The notes: generated by a model from the sequence alone, not told the origin. Shown: positions 43,129 to 52,167, counted from the first letter of the stretch. The stretch is DNA of 64,000 nt from Actinopolymorpha cephalotaxi (GCF_013408535.1 NZ_JACBZA010000001.1:3804850-3868849); one strand, 5' to 3'. Translations and numbers: made by a program.

Positions 43129-44181
43129 GTGGGCGACAAGAAGCAGAGCAGGCAGGCCATCGAGCGCGCGGCGCAGAAGGTGGCCGACAACGCGCTCCCC
43201 CACGTGCGGGCCGCCTTCTCCCACGCCGACAAGTACACCGCCCTGGAAGGCATGGCCTTCGGCGTCATCCCCACCATGCTCCTGAAGAGTTCCTACGACG
43301 AGGCCCGGCGCAGCCAGCGGGACAACCTCGAGGACGGCGTACACAAGCTCGAGGCCGCGATCGGCGGGCTGGCGAAGGTGGCGTACAAGATCGACTCCAC
43401 CGAGGCGGCCAACACCATCACCACCAGCGCGTCCGCACCCAAGCCGAAGGTGGAGCCCCCGAAGGCGGAGCCGTCGGCGGTCACCGCCGCCACCGGCGTT
43501 CCGGCCGCGCTCGGCTTCGGGCTCTACCCCGCCTGGCTGGCCGGGGCGATCCTGAAGTGGTCGATGACGCCGGTCTGCGCCGTCGCGGCGATCAGCGGGA
43601 CCATCTGGTTGCTCTGCCAGCCGCAGGACGAGGAGATCAACAAGGTGGTCTCGGCGTGGGAGTCCGCCAGCAGCGAGCTCGCGGCCGCCGGCGACATTCC
43701 CCAGCTGATGAACCTCAGCCCCGAGGTCTGGACCGACGACGCACGCGACGCGTTCGACGCGTGGATCAACAACTACCAGACCGAGCTCACCCAGGCGAAG
43801 GACGCCGCCGGCGGGGAGAGCGGCGTGGCCAAGGAGCTGGGCGACGCGCTCACCGCGATCGACGGCATCCTCGCCACGATGGCCATCTTCGACGCGGCCT
43901 GCCTCTCGGTGATGATCGCCTGCTGGATCGCCGAGGCGTTCCCGCTGACCAGGCCGGCGGCGATGGCGGTGAAGTACGCCACCGCGATCGCCAACGCCCT
44001 CGGCACCGGGGCGTCCGTCGGTGGCGCCGCGGTGCTGCTGATGGGATTCGGCGGGAACATCGCCAACATCTCCTTCAACGGCGAGTTCACCAAGCTGGAC
44101 GTGAAGAACGAGCCCGGCGAGCAGTACGGCGTCGACTCGACGAAGGACACCTTCGTCGACCTCGACATCACCTGGGCCTGA
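43129..44181 (+). CDS. Membrane protein with WXG100-like helical segment, candidate ESX-associated protein
   Basis: A 350-residue protein of unknown function. The N-terminal ~100 residues are charged helices. Three membrane segments lie near residues 128-153, 243-268 and 280-312. Residues 188-205, 'SPEVWTDDARDAFDAWINNY', match the WXG100 pattern W-x-(D/G)-x-A-R-x-A-F, seen in proteins of the type VII (ESX) secretion world. GTG 43129 has GAGGG 7-8 nt upstream. The next gene on the same strand is a YbaB/EbfC-like protein 88 nt away; such pairs often accompany ESX loci in actinobacteria, but no ESX core gene is in this window. Confidence 0.6.
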   Translation: MGDKKQSRQAIERAAQKVADNALPHVRAAFSHADKYTALEGMAFGVIPTMLLKSSYDEARRSQRDNLEDGVHKLEAAIGGLAKVAYKIDSTEAANTITTSASAPKPKVEPPKAEPSAVTAATGVPAALGFGLYPAWLAGAILKWSMTPVCAVAAISGTIWLLCQPQDEEINKVVSAWESASSELAAAGDIPQLMNLSPEVWTDDARDAFDAWINNYQTELTQAKDAAGGESGVAKELGDALTAIDGILATMAIFDAACLSVMIACWIAEAFPLTRPAAMAVKYATAIANALGTGASVGGAAVLLMGFGGNIANISFNGEFTKLDVKNEPGEQYGVDSTKDTFVDLDITWA

Positions 44182-44269
44182 CCAACCACCGCCTCACCTC
44201 GTTCCGACACCGCTTCACCTCGTACCGACACCGACCGACGCCGCCCTGCCCCCGCAGCCGAGGAGCACG

Positions 44270-44722
44270 ATGACCCGCTTCGGAATGCCCGAGCTCGACC
44301 GCCACCTCGAACACCTCATGCAGGCGGCGACGAAGATGCGCGACATGCAGGAGAGGATCGCCGAGATCCGTGGAGTCGGCGAGGCGGCCGACGGCCGGGT
44401 GCGGGTCGAGGCCGACAACTCCGGACGGGTCTGCGACGTGCAGATCGACCCGCGGGCGATGCGGCTGGCCTCGCAGGACCTGGCCGAGGCGATCACGGCG
44501 GCGAGTCAGCAGGCCGCCGACGACGTCAGCGCGCAGACCCAGGAGCTGATGAACGAGCTGATGCCGGCCGACCTGCCGATGGCCGATCTGCTGAAGAGCG
44601 ACCTGGCCGCCAACCTTCCCGAGGACGCCGCCCAGGCGCTGAACACCGTCGCCACGGGGTCGGACCCGGCGGAGTCGGTGGCGGCGGCACTGGCCCAACT
44701 GCGTTCCCGGATGCCCCGGTGA
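44270..44722 (+). CDS. YbaB/EbfC family DNA-binding-like protein
   Basis: A 150-residue helical protein. 'MQAATKMRDMQERIAEIRGV' and 'AADGRVRVEADNSGRVCDVQ' belong to the YbaB/EbfC fold, a small dimer that binds DNA or acts as a structural partner; the N-terminal helices would dimerise. The C-terminal ~60 residues are acidic. In actinobacteria YbaB-like proteins often sit next to WXG100/LXG-type proteins, as here. A cargo-binding or chaperone role for the membrane protein upstream is possible (inference). Confidence 0.7.
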   Translation: MTRFGMPELDRHLEHLMQAATKMRDMQERIAEIRGVGEAADGRVRVEADNSGRVCDVQIDPRAMRLASQDLAEAITAASQQAADDVSAQTQELMNELMPADLPMADLLKSDLAANLPEDAAQALNTVATGSDPAESVAAALAQLRSRMPR

Positions 44723-44734
44723 CGCGGCGCCGCG

Positions 44735-45889
44735 TCACCCCTTGAGGAGCTGACGGGCGAGCACCACCCGCTGGATCTGGTTGGTGCCCTCGTAGATCTG
44801 GGTGATCTTCGCGTCCCGCATCATCCGCTCGACGGGGTAGTCCTGCACGTAGCCGTAGCCGCCGAGCAACTGCACCGCGTCGGTGGTGACCTCCATCGCC
44901 ATGTCGGAGGCGAAGCACTTGGCCGCGGCGCCGAAGAACGTCAGGTCCGGGTCGGTGCGCTCCGACCGCGCGGCCGCGGCGTAGGTCAGCTGCCGGGCGG
45001 CCTCCAGCTTCGTCGCCATGTCCGCGAGCATGAACTGCACGCCCTGGAAGTCCGCGACCGCCTGCCCGAACTGCCGCCGCTCCTTGACGTAGCCCACCGC
45101 GTAGTCGAGCGCACCCTGCGCGATCCCGACCGCCTGCGCGGCGATCGTCACCCGGGTGTGGTCCAGCGTGCGCAGCGCCAGCTTGAACCCCTCCCCCACC
45201 ACGCCGACGAGCCGGCCCGCGGGCAGGCGTACGTCGTCGAGGTAGACCTCGCACGTGGGCGAGCCCTTGATCCCGAGCTTCTTCTCCGGCGCGCCAAAGG
45301 TCACCCCGGGATCGGTCTTCTCCACCACGAACGCGGAGATGCCGCGGGCGCCGCTGTCGGGGTCGGTGCTGGCGAACACGGTGTAGTAGTCGGAGACGCC
45401 CGCGTTGGTGATCCACCGCTTGACGCCGTTCAGCCGCCAGCCGTCGCTGTCGCGGACCGCGCGGGTGCGCATCGCCGCCGCGTCGCTGCCGGCGTCGGGT
45501 TCGGACAGGCAGTAGGAGAACATCGCCTCCCCCGCCGCGACCGGGGTGAGGTAGCGCTTGTTCAGCTCCGGTGAGCCCGCGAGGAGCAGCGGCATCGTGC
45601 CGAGCTTGTTCACCGCCGGGATCAGCGAGCTCGACGCGCAGGCCCGGGCCACCTCCTCGATCACGATGGCGGTGGCCAGCGCGTCGGCGCCGACGCCGCC
45701 GAAGATCTCCGGAATGTGCGGTGCGTGGAAGTCGGCGGCCCGCAGGGCGTCGTACGCCGCCTCGGGGAAGGCGGCCAGCCGGTCGACGTCGGCCGCGTGC
45801 GGTGCCACCTTGTCGCGGCAGATGTCCCGGCAGGCGGCGCGTACGGCCTCGTGCTCGTCGGTGGGGGCGAAGAGCGGGACGTCGTTCAC
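44735..45889 (-). CDS. Acyl-CoA dehydrogenase (FadE25-type)
   Basis: A 384-residue flavoenzyme oxidising acyl-CoA to enoyl-CoA. The FAD and substrate signature is 'CLSEPDAGSDAAAMRTRAVR', 'LNGVKRWITNAGVSDYYTVF' follows, and the catalytic Glu lies in 'AKITQIYEGTNQIQRVVLAR'. 'GGYGYVQDYPVERMMRD' is a family hallmark. GTG 45889 has GAGGAGG 4 nt upstream. It resembles mycobacterial FadE25, which lies near purE-purK; here they are separated by about 7 kb of inserted genes. The exact chain length is unknown. Confidence 0.93.
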   Translation of the reverse strand: MNDVPLFAPTDEHEAVRAACRDICRDKVAPHAADVDRLAAFPEAAYDALRAADFHAPHIPEIFGGVGADALATAIVIEEVARACASSSLIPAVNKLGTMPLLLAGSPELNKRYLTPVAAGEAMFSYCLSEPDAGSDAAAMRTRAVRDSDGWRLNGVKRWITNAGVSDYYTVFASTDPDSGARGISAFVVEKTDPGVTFGAPEKKLGIKGSPTCEVYLDDVRLPAGRLVGVVGEGFKLALRTLDHTRVTIAAQAVGIAQGALDYAVGYVKERRQFGQAVADFQGVQFMLADMATKLEAARQLTYAAAARSERTDPDLTFFGAAAKCFASDMAMEVTTDAVQLLGGYGYVQDYPVERMMRDAKITQIYEGTNQIQRVVLARQLLKG

Positions 45890-46195
45890 GGTTACCTCCT
45901 CGGGCGGTCACCGCGCGGGGCTTCGTCGGCGACCGTCGGGCAGCGACACTACTGTCAGGTAACATACGCCCGGCGGCCGGGGACGGAAAGCAGGCGATCC
46001 GGGGTCAGACCACTGTGCGACGGGTTCGTTACCAAACGCAGCCGACGATACGGGCAGGGTACGGTAGCCTGCCGGTCGCGGGTCCATGGTCGCCGACTCA
46101 CGGCAGCCGCCGCACCAGGCCAACCCCGGCCGCGACGCCGGCCGTCATCCCGGAGCGACCACCGCCGGGAAGTCCGCACGCTGGAGGCTCGACTC
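45890..46195. other. Divergent promoter region between acyl-CoA dehydrogenase and ugd, no gene
   Basis: About 306 bp hold no credible gene. On the minus strand TATGTT/TAGTGT-like boxes near 45950-45968 could drive the dehydrogenase. On the plus strand TAGCCT at 46065-46070 is a -10 candidate for ugd, giving a leader of about 119 nt. A short open frame from ATG 46086 overlaps the ugd start but shows no conserved features. Confidence 0.45.
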
Positions 46196-47512
46196 GTGTC
46201 CTATCGCATCACCGTCATCGGTACCGGCTATCTCGGCGCGACCCACGCCGCCTGCATGGCCGAGCTCGGCTTCGATGTCCTCGGCGTCGACTTCGACCCG
46301 GCGAAGGTGGCCTCGCTCAACGACGGCCGGGTGCCGTTCTTCGAGCCCGAGCTCGAGCCGCTGCTGCGCAAGCACGTGGAGTCCGGCCGGCTCCGGTTCA
46401 CCACCTCCTACCAGGAGGCGGCGGAGTTCGGCGACGTGCACTTCCTGTGCGTGGGGACGCCGCAGCGTGACGGCGAGTACGCCGCGGACATGTCCTACGT
46501 CGACGCGGCGATCGAGGACCTGGTCCCGCTGCTGACCCGCCCGGCGCTGATCGTCGGCAAGTCCACCGTCCCGGTGGGCACCGCCGGCCGGCTGGCGGAC
46601 CGGATCGCCGAGCTGGCCCCGCCGGTGCCCGTCGAGTTGGCCTGGAGTCCGGAGTTCACCCGCGAGGGGCTGGCCGTCGAGGACACCCTGCGCCCCAACC
46701 GGCTGGTGTTCGGCGTCCGGTCCGAGCACGCGGAGAAGCTGCTGCGGGAGGTGTTCGCGCCGGTCATCGACGGCGGGTCCCCCGTCGTCGTCTGCGACTA
46801 TGCCACCGCGGAGCTGGCCAAGGTGGGCGCCAACTCCTTCCTGGCCACCAAGATCTCCTACATCAACGCGCTGGCCGAGCTGTGCGACACCACCGGCGCC
46901 GACGTGACGCTGCTCGCCGACGCACTCGGCCACGACGAGCGCATCGGGCGGCAGTTCCTCAACGCAGGCCTCGGCTACGGCGGCGGCTGTCTGCCCAAGG
47001 ACCTGCGCGCGTTCATGGCCCGGGCCGGCGAGCTCGGCGCGGAGGAGGCGCTGACCTTCCTGCGCGAGGTGGACGCGATCAACATGCGCCGCCGGCAGAA
47101 GGTCGTCGACGTGACCGCCGACGTGCTCGGCAACCAGTGGATCGGCAAGCGGGTCGCCGTGCTCGGCGCGGCGTTCAAGCCCAACACCGACGACATCCGC
47201 GACTCCCCCGCCCTCAACGTCGCCGGCCGGATCCACCTGCACGGCGCCGCGGTGAGCGTCTACGACCCGAAGGCGATGGACAACGCGCGCCGGTCGTTCC
47301 CGACCCTGCGGTACGCCGAGTCGGTGATGGACGCCTGCCAGGGCGCACACGTCGTGCTGCACCTGACCGCGTGGCAGGAGTTCCGCGAGCTCGACCCGGC
47401 CGTGCTGGCGAAGACGGTCGCCACCCCCAACGTGATCGACGGGCAGAACTGCCTGGACCGCCCGACCTGGCGCCGCGCCGGGTGGAGCTACCGCGGTCTC
47501 GGCCGCTCCTGA
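46196..47512 (+). CDS. ugd: UDP-glucose 6-dehydrogenase
   Basis: A 438-residue enzyme oxidising UDP-glucose to UDP-glucuronate with two NAD. The Rossmann start is 'VIGTGYLGATHAACMAELGF', and the catalytic Cys is C265 in 'GYGGGCLPKDLRAFM'. 'VGKSTVPVGTAGRLADRI' and 'VLGAAFKPNTDDIRDSPALN' are family signatures. GTG 46196 is preceded by TGGAGG 8 nt upstream; the frame is open far upstream but those residues are not conserved. UDP-glucuronate can feed the surface-glycan genes in this window. Confidence 0.96.
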   Translation: MSYRITVIGTGYLGATHAACMAELGFDVLGVDFDPAKVASLNDGRVPFFEPELEPLLRKHVESGRLRFTTSYQEAAEFGDVHFLCVGTPQRDGEYAADMSYVDAAIEDLVPLLTRPALIVGKSTVPVGTAGRLADRIAELAPPVPVELAWSPEFTREGLAVEDTLRPNRLVFGVRSEHAEKLLREVFAPVIDGGSPVVVCDYATAELAKVGANSFLATKISYINALAELCDTTGADVTLLADALGHDERIGRQFLNAGLGYGGGCLPKDLRAFMARAGELGAEEALTFLREVDAINMRRRQKVVDVTADVLGNQWIGKRVAVLGAAFKPNTDDIRDSPALNVAGRIHLHGAAVSVYDPKAMDNARRSFPTLRYAESVMDACQGAHVVLHLTAWQEFRELDPAVLAKTVATPNVIDGQNCLDRPTWRRAGWSYRGLGRS

Positions 47513-47625
47513 GCGACGTCCACGGGAGACCCGAGAACGCCGGCTGCCACCAGGCAGCCGGCGTTGCTCGTCCACCCCGTCCACGCCGTTCGGGCAGGTC
47601 GCGTGCCGTAGCCGCCGCGAGCGGG

Positions 47626-47631
47626 CATGAT
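47626..47631 (+). promoter_or_regulatory. -10-like CATGAT before CoA-binding protein gene
   Basis: CATGAT is 7 nt before GTG 47639. It misses TANNNT at the first base only, but the spacing and lack of Shine-Dalgarno sequence suggest a leaderless start. Confidence 0.4.
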
Positions 47632-47638
47632 CGGATGC

Positions 47639-48073
47639 GTGACGCAACCCTGGACAGATCCGAAGATCGTCGACGAGATCCTCGACGAGTGTGAGACCTG
47701 GGCCGTCGTCGGCCTGTCCACCAACGCAGAACGCGCCGCCTTCCGCGTCGCCCAGACCCTGCAGAAGCACGGCAAGCGCATCGTCCCGGTGCATCCGCGC
47801 GCGGAGACGGTGCATGGTGAGCAGGGCTACGCCAAGCTCTCCGACATCCCGTTCCCGGTCGACTGCGTCGACGTGTTCGTCCGATCCGAGCTCGCCGGCG
47901 TGGTCGCCGACGAGGCGGTCGCGATCGGCGCGAAGGCGGTGTGGTTCCAGCTCGGCGTCCTCGACGAGGACGCCTACACCCGCACCACGGCGACCGGAAC
48001 GGTCATGGTGATGGACCGCTGCGCGGCGGTCGAGATCTCCCGGCGCGACGGGAAGAACGCGAGGTCCTCATGA
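47639..48073 (+). CDS. CoA-binding domain protein (YccU-like)
   Basis: A 144-residue Rossmann-like CoA-binding protein: 'WAVVGLSTNAERAAFRVAQT', 'GKRIVPVHPRAETVHGEQGY', 'VDCVDVFVRSELAGVVADEA' and 'VMVMDRCAAVEISRR'. These small proteins resemble the CoA-binding half of succinyl-CoA synthetase but work alone, and their role is unclear. GTG 47639 is chosen over ATG 47627 because of the nearby -10 box. The stop overlaps the next gene's ATG by 4 bp. Confidence 0.88.
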   Translation: MTQPWTDPKIVDEILDECETWAVVGLSTNAERAAFRVAQTLQKHGKRIVPVHPRAETVHGEQGYAKLSDIPFPVDCVDVFVRSELAGVVADEAVAIGAKAVWFQLGVLDEDAYTRTTATGTVMVMDRCAAVEISRRDGKNARSS

Positions 48074-48495
48074 CGGTGATCGACCCCTCCACGGAGTTCG
48101 GCGCGCACGTCGCCGAGCGCCTCGAACGCGACGAGCTGATCTGGCTCACCACGGTGAGCGCCGACGGAACCCCCGTTCCGACCCTGGTGTGGTTCCTGTG
48201 GACCAACGGGGAGCTCCTCATCCACAGCCAGCCGGACAAGCCGAAGCTGCGGCACATCGCCCGCAACCCGCGGGTCGGCCTGCACCTGGAGAGCAACGCC
48301 GCGGGCAACGACGTGGTGGTGCTGACCGGCGAGGCCCGGGCGCCGGCGGAGCCGACGACGGAGGAGGAGCGGGACCGCTACAACCGCAAGTACGCCCGCG
48401 GGATCGAGGCGATCGGCATGACCCCCGAGTCGCTCGCGCAGGAGTTCAGCGTGCCGATCCGCGTCAGCGTCTCGAAGCTCCGGGGATGGGTGTGA
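48070..48495 (+). CDS. PPOX-class F420-dependent oxidoreductase-like protein (TIGR03667 type)
   Basis: A 141-residue split-barrel flavin/deazaflavin-binding protein. 'RLERDELIWLTTVSADGTPV' begins the barrel, 'LVWFLWTNGELLIHSQPDKP' and 'LRHIARNPRVGLHLESN' are typical of the pyridoxamine 5'-phosphate-oxidase-like F420 enzymes of actinobacteria, and the C-terminus 'RVSVSKLRGWV' fits. F420 use is inferred from family; fbiA-fbiB in this window show that the organism makes F420. It is co-translated with the CoA-binding gene. Confidence 0.82.
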   Translation: MTVIDPSTEFGAHVAERLERDELIWLTTVSADGTPVPTLVWFLWTNGELLIHSQPDKPKLRHIARNPRVGLHLESNAAGNDVVVLTGEARAPAEPTTEEERDRYNRKYARGIEAIGMTPESLAQEFSVPIRVSVSKLRGWV

Positions 48496-48498
48496 ACG

Positions 48499-48843
48499 AT
48501 GGCCGACCACTATTCGTACGAAGTCGCTCTGCACACCGGTGACGCGTGGCGGATCACCGACACCGGTGACCTCGCCCAGGTTCCCGACCGCGATCCGAAG
48601 GAGACCGCCCGGGCGCTGCTGCAGGACTGGGTGCTCGACCATCCTCGCGACCTGGTCGGCGGCCAGCGGCTGGAGGTGTTCGGCGACGATCCCGGCTCCT
48701 ACCCGCCCGAGTCCCGCACCGGCGCGCGGGCATGGGTCTTCCGCGGCCGGAGCAGGGCACACGAGCAGCTGCCGACGGCGGCCGCCTACCTCGTGACCGA
48801 GCCGGACGACCTGGGCGAGCCCGACCTCGACATCAGGATCTGA
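48499..48843 (+). CDS. Hypothetical conserved protein
   Basis: A 114-residue protein without a recognised domain. It reads 'HYSYEVALHTGDAWRITDTG', 'PKETARALLQDWVLDHPRDL' and 'RTGARAWVFRGRSRAHEQLP', well balanced and acidic, with no membrane segment. It starts 3 nt after the upstream stop and so belongs to that operon. The 3' end overlaps the convergent enolase gene by 11 bp. Function is unknown. Confidence 0.6.
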   Translation: MADHYSYEVALHTGDAWRITDTGDLAQVPDRDPKETARALLQDWVLDHPRDLVGGQRLEVFGDDPGSYPPESRTGARAWVFRGRSRAHEQLPTAAAYLVTEPDDLGEPDLDIRI

Positions 48844-50023
48844 GGTCGGGGGTCCGGTAGAGCGTCGTGCCGTCGACGATGATCTCCACGTCGCGAAGGT
48901 ACGGCCGCAGGCCGTCCGGGTCGATGTCCAGGCCGAGCCCGGGACCGTCCGGCAGGTGCACCTGCCCGTCCGCGTCGGGGACGATCGGCGTGGTCGTCGC
49001 GGCCCTGGCCAGCGCCGACGCCTCGACCGGAAACTCGCACAGCACGTGGTCGGCGAGGCCGGCGTACGGCTGCAGGGACGCCGACAGCGCCAGCGGCGAG
49101 GTGAAGGTGTGGTTGACGAACCTCACCCCGGCCTCGACCGCGTACGCCGCGACCTCGCGCGCGGGCCCGATGCCGCCGATCCGGCCGGTGTCGATCTGGA
49201 CGAACCCGATGCCGCCGTAGTCGACGAGGTGCTGGGCGAGGTGCGGATGGTGCGCGCCCTCCCCTCCCGCCAGCCGTACTCCGCGGCACCGCCGGGCGAG
49301 TTCTGCGTACGCCCGCAGCGCACCGGTCTCGAACGGCTCCTCCAGCCAGGTGACGTCGTACTCCTCCAGCGCGGGCAGCCGGGCCGCCGCCGCCTCGACG
49401 TCCTCGCCCCACACGGTGCCCGCGTCCACCAGCAGGTGCCGGTCCGGGCCGAGGCCGGCGCGGGCGGCGCGTACCTGCTCCGCGTCCGCGGCGACGTCGC
49501 CGCGCCCGTAGGGTCCCCAGCCGAACTTCGCCGCCCGGAACCCGTCCGCGCGCACCTTCGCCGCCTTGGCCTCGGTCTCCGCCGGGGTGTCGCCGAACAG
49601 CGCCGAGGCGTACGCCGTCTTCGGGTACGCCCGCGGGTAGCCGAGCAGGGTGTGGACGGGCACCTCCAACCGCCGCCCGAGCAGGTCCCACAGGGCGATC
49701 TCGATGCCGGACAGCACGTGCGCGGCCTGCAGCAGGTCGAGGCTGTTGGCGCGGACGTCCCGGCTGATCCGCGCGATGTCGGCCGGGCCGTCCAGCCGCT
49801 GCCCGAGCACCGACGCGGCGACCGGCTTGCACGCGCTGTGCGACATCGGGCAGACCAGGCCGGCGATGGTGGGCAGCGGCGCCGCCTCGCACTCGCCCCA
49901 GCCGGTGTGGTCACCGGCACGCACCCGGACCAGCAGCATGTCCTGGCTGCCGTCGCCGATGTCCTCGATCCGCGGCATCGACAGGTAGAAGAAGTCGATC
50001 GTCTCGACCACCGGCGGGGTCAT
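48833..50023 (-). CDS. Enolase-superfamily enzyme (mandelate racemase/muconate lactonising type)
   Basis: A 396-residue member. The metal ligands are visible: Asp in 'HLLVDAGTVWGEDV', Glu in 'YDVTWLEEPFETGAL' and Glu in 'GVRLAGGEGAHH'. The His of the His-Asp pair is in 'GVRFVNHTFTSPLALS'. The usual KxK acid/base motif reads 'AAKFGWGPYG', keeping the first Lys but with Gly at the second, as in some sugar-acid dehydratases. The ATG overlaps the alpha-galactosidase stop by 4 bp, so both act in one pathway. The likely substrate is a galactose-derived acid, but this is inference. Confidence 0.85.
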   Translation of the reverse strand: MTPPVVETIDFFYLSMPRIEDIGDGSQDMLLVRVRAGDHTGWGECEAAPLPTIAGLVCPMSHSACKPVAASVLGQRLDGPADIARISRDVRANSLDLLQAAHVLSGIEIALWDLLGRRLEVPVHTLLGYPRAYPKTAYASALFGDTPAETEAKAAKVRADGFRAAKFGWGPYGRGDVAADAEQVRAARAGLGPDRHLLVDAGTVWGEDVEAAAARLPALEEYDVTWLEEPFETGALRAYAELARRCRGVRLAGGEGAHHPHLAQHLVDYGGIGFVQIDTGRIGGIGPAREVAAYAVEAGVRFVNHTFTSPLALSASLQPYAGLADHVLCEFPVEASALARAATTTPIVPDADGQVHLPDGPGLGLDIDPDGLRPYLRDVEIIVDGTTLYRTPDLRS

Positions 50024-51996
50024 CGGTGCTCCTCCCCCTCGGCCGGGACGCGGCGCAGGACGACCACGGCCGACCCCTCCTCGGGCAGGGACACGGTCCA
50101 CCCGGACGCCAGCAGGTCCGCGCCGGTACGCCGGTCGGAACTGTCGGGGGCGTCCGAGTCGACCGGACCGGTCCACTCCACGGCGTACTCCGCCTCCGGG
50201 TCCAGCGCCAGCGGCCGGATCGTGCGCGTCGGCTCCCCGCCGGACAGCCGGAACAGCAGCAGCAGATGGTCGTCCGAGCCCGCACCGGGGCCACCCGCGG
50301 CCACCTCCCCGGTCAGGTCGCCGGTCACGTCGGCCGGGCCGGTGGCGGGCGCGGGCAGGGTGTACTGGAATCCGGCCCACCGCTGCCCACCGCCGAAGCG
50401 CTGCGGCTGCCCGGTGAGCCGGCGCAGCTCCCCTTCCGCGACGAACGGCGCGACCGTCCGGCGGTACTCCTCGTGCAGGGCCCGCAGCCGTTCACGTACG
50501 TGCTCGGGTGTCTCGGGCAGCTTCCAGGACAGGCCGTACGCGCCGACCATGGCGATCCGGCGGTAGTAGTCGAGCCGGTCGCCGGTCAGCTCCGGCGCGG
50601 CCGGGTCGAAGTTCTGGTGCGGGTGGTCGGACTTCCACCACTGCGACCAGCCCCAGTGCAGCATCCGGGACGGGTGCAGCATGGTGGACCCGCCCCACAG
50701 CAGTTGCAGGCCGTGCTCGGGCCAGTCCGGGTCGCTGAGGAACGTCAGGTGGGTCTGCCGGGCGAGGCCGAGGTCCACGCGCAGGCCTCCGGAGGAGCAG
50801 TTCTCCAGCACCACCTCGGGGTGCTCGGCCCGCATCCGTTCCAGCACGGCGTAGTAGCCGGTGTAGTGCTCGAACAGGCCGTCACCGGCGCCGTGGCCGT
50901 GGTCGGTGCGGTCGCAGCCGAGGCCGGGGTCGAGGTTGAAGTCGAGCTTGATCCAGTCGGCGCCGTGTTCGGCGACCAGCCGGGTGAGGGTGTCGTACGC
51001 CCAGTCCTGCGCGGCGGGGCTGCCGAAGCAGACGTAGCCCAGCGGCTCGCCCTCCCGCCGGGCCACCAGCTCGGGACGCTCCTGCGCCAGCGCGGCCTTC
51101 GGGCCGAGCGCCTCGATCTCACACCACAGCCCGAACCGCATCCCCTTGCCGTGCACGTGGTCGGCGAGCGCCCGCAACCCGGACGGGAAGCGGCGGGCGT
51201 TGACCAGGTGCCAGTCGCCGCGGTAGTCCTCCCAGTGGGTCTCGGGGTCGGACGGCCCGAACCAGCCGGCGTCCAGCGTGCAGATGTCGAACCCGAGCTC
51301 GGCGGCCACGTCGGCGTTGGCGCGGAAGACGTCCTCGTCGATGCTGTGGTCCTCATAGCTCCACCAGTGGTTCCACTCCAGCGGGAGCGACTCGGCGAAC
51401 TCGTTGCGGGGATACCACTGCACCCGGCCCACCTCGGCGAGCTGGACCGAGGCGTCGTTGAGGTCGGCGCCGGTGGCCACCACCACCCGGGGGCCGCGCA
51501 CGCTCTGCCCGGGCGCGAGCGTCTTGGCGAAGCCGGTGTCGTGCAGCCCGCCGGTGACGCGTACGCCGCCGTCGGCTCCCTCGGCGAACCGCAGGACCCA
51601 GTTGCCCGACCAGGCGACGCTCACCACGACCACGCCGTCCGGGCCGCGCAGCGCGCACCAGGGGTGGGTGGTGGCCGAGGACCGCCCGGCCAGGGACTCC
51701 AGCACCCGCGGCGTGCGCAGGGGCTCCTCGACTGGACCGAACTCCTGGCCCCAGCCGCTGGTGTAGTAGCTCAGCTCGTAGCCGTCCGCGGGCGGCGCGG
51801 GCAGGTCGAGCGTCAGCGAGTCCAGCCGGTCGACCACGACGTCGCGGTCGCCGCCGTTGGTGACCTCCACCCAGGCCTCGGTCACGCCGGTGCCCTCGTG
51901 CTGCAGCATGTGGCCACGAACCTGCAGCCCCTCGGACGGTCCGTCGGTACGGACGCCCTCGCCGAGCGTCACGGGGGTCAGCGTGCTCGGCGACAT
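50020..51996 (-). CDS. Alpha-galactosidase, glycoside hydrolase family 36
   Basis: A 658-residue enzyme releasing alpha-linked galactose. The nucleophile is Asp-352 in 'ADWIKLDFNLD' and the acid/base is Asp-422 in 'LTFLSDPDWPEH'. 'CTLDAGWFGPSDPETHWEDY' and 'ENCSSGGLRVDLGLARQTHL' are GH36 signatures. N- and C-terminal beta domains flank the barrel. There is no signal peptide, so it is probably cytosolic. ATG 51996 has GGAGGA 6-7 nt upstream. It precedes the enolase gene and is divergent from the MarR regulator, which probably controls it. Confidence 0.93.
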   Translation of the reverse strand: MSPSTLTPVTLGEGVRTDGPSEGLQVRGHMLQHEGTGVTEAWVEVTNGGDRDVVVDRLDSLTLDLPAPPADGYELSYYTSGWGQEFGPVEEPLRTPRVLESLAGRSSATTHPWCALRGPDGVVVVSVAWSGNWVLRFAEGADGGVRVTGGLHDTGFAKTLAPGQSVRGPRVVVATGADLNDASVQLAEVGRVQWYPRNEFAESLPLEWNHWWSYEDHSIDEDVFRANADVAAELGFDICTLDAGWFGPSDPETHWEDYRGDWHLVNARRFPSGLRALADHVHGKGMRFGLWCEIEALGPKAALAQERPELVARREGEPLGYVCFGSPAAQDWAYDTLTRLVAEHGADWIKLDFNLDPGLGCDRTDHGHGAGDGLFEHYTGYYAVLERMRAEHPEVVLENCSSGGLRVDLGLARQTHLTFLSDPDWPEHGLQLLWGGSTMLHPSRMLHWGWSQWWKSDHPHQNFDPAAPELTGDRLDYYRRIAMVGAYGLSWKLPETPEHVRERLRALHEEYRRTVAPFVAEGELRRLTGQPQRFGGGQRWAGFQYTLPAPATGPADVTGDLTGEVAAGGPGAGSDDHLLLLFRLSGGEPTRTIRPLALDPEAEYAVEWTGPVDSDAPDSSDRRTGADLLASGWTVSLPEEGSAVVVLRRVPAEGEEHR

Positions 51997-52149
51997 GGGG
52001 ATTCCTCCGCGGTGTCGAGGCGGGCGGTCTCGGGCGGGCCGGACCGCACGAACGTACAGCAGCGACGGCCCGGGAAGCGTCCCGCCCTACGAGGCGACCA
52101 GTCCCATCACCAACGTGGCGGCGACCACCGCGATGGACCCCGGGAGGAA

Positions 52150-52167
52150 TACGATACGAAAATCGTA
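52150..52167. promoter_or_regulatory. Candidate MarR operator
   Basis: TACGAT (52150-52155) and ATCGTA (52162-52167) form an exact 6 bp inverted repeat with a 6-base spacer. They lie in an AT-rich 195 bp gap between the alpha-galactosidase operon and the marR gene, 25 bp before the marR ATG. A third half-site, TACGAT, lies inside the start of marR at 52201-52206. The site may let the MarR protein repress both directions. Confidence 0.55.

Noticed and set aside
46086-46535. A short upstream open frame overlapping ugd
   Set aside because: It has an ATG but no conservation signs, and the real ugd start has a strong TGGAGG site; the frame is likely leader sequence.
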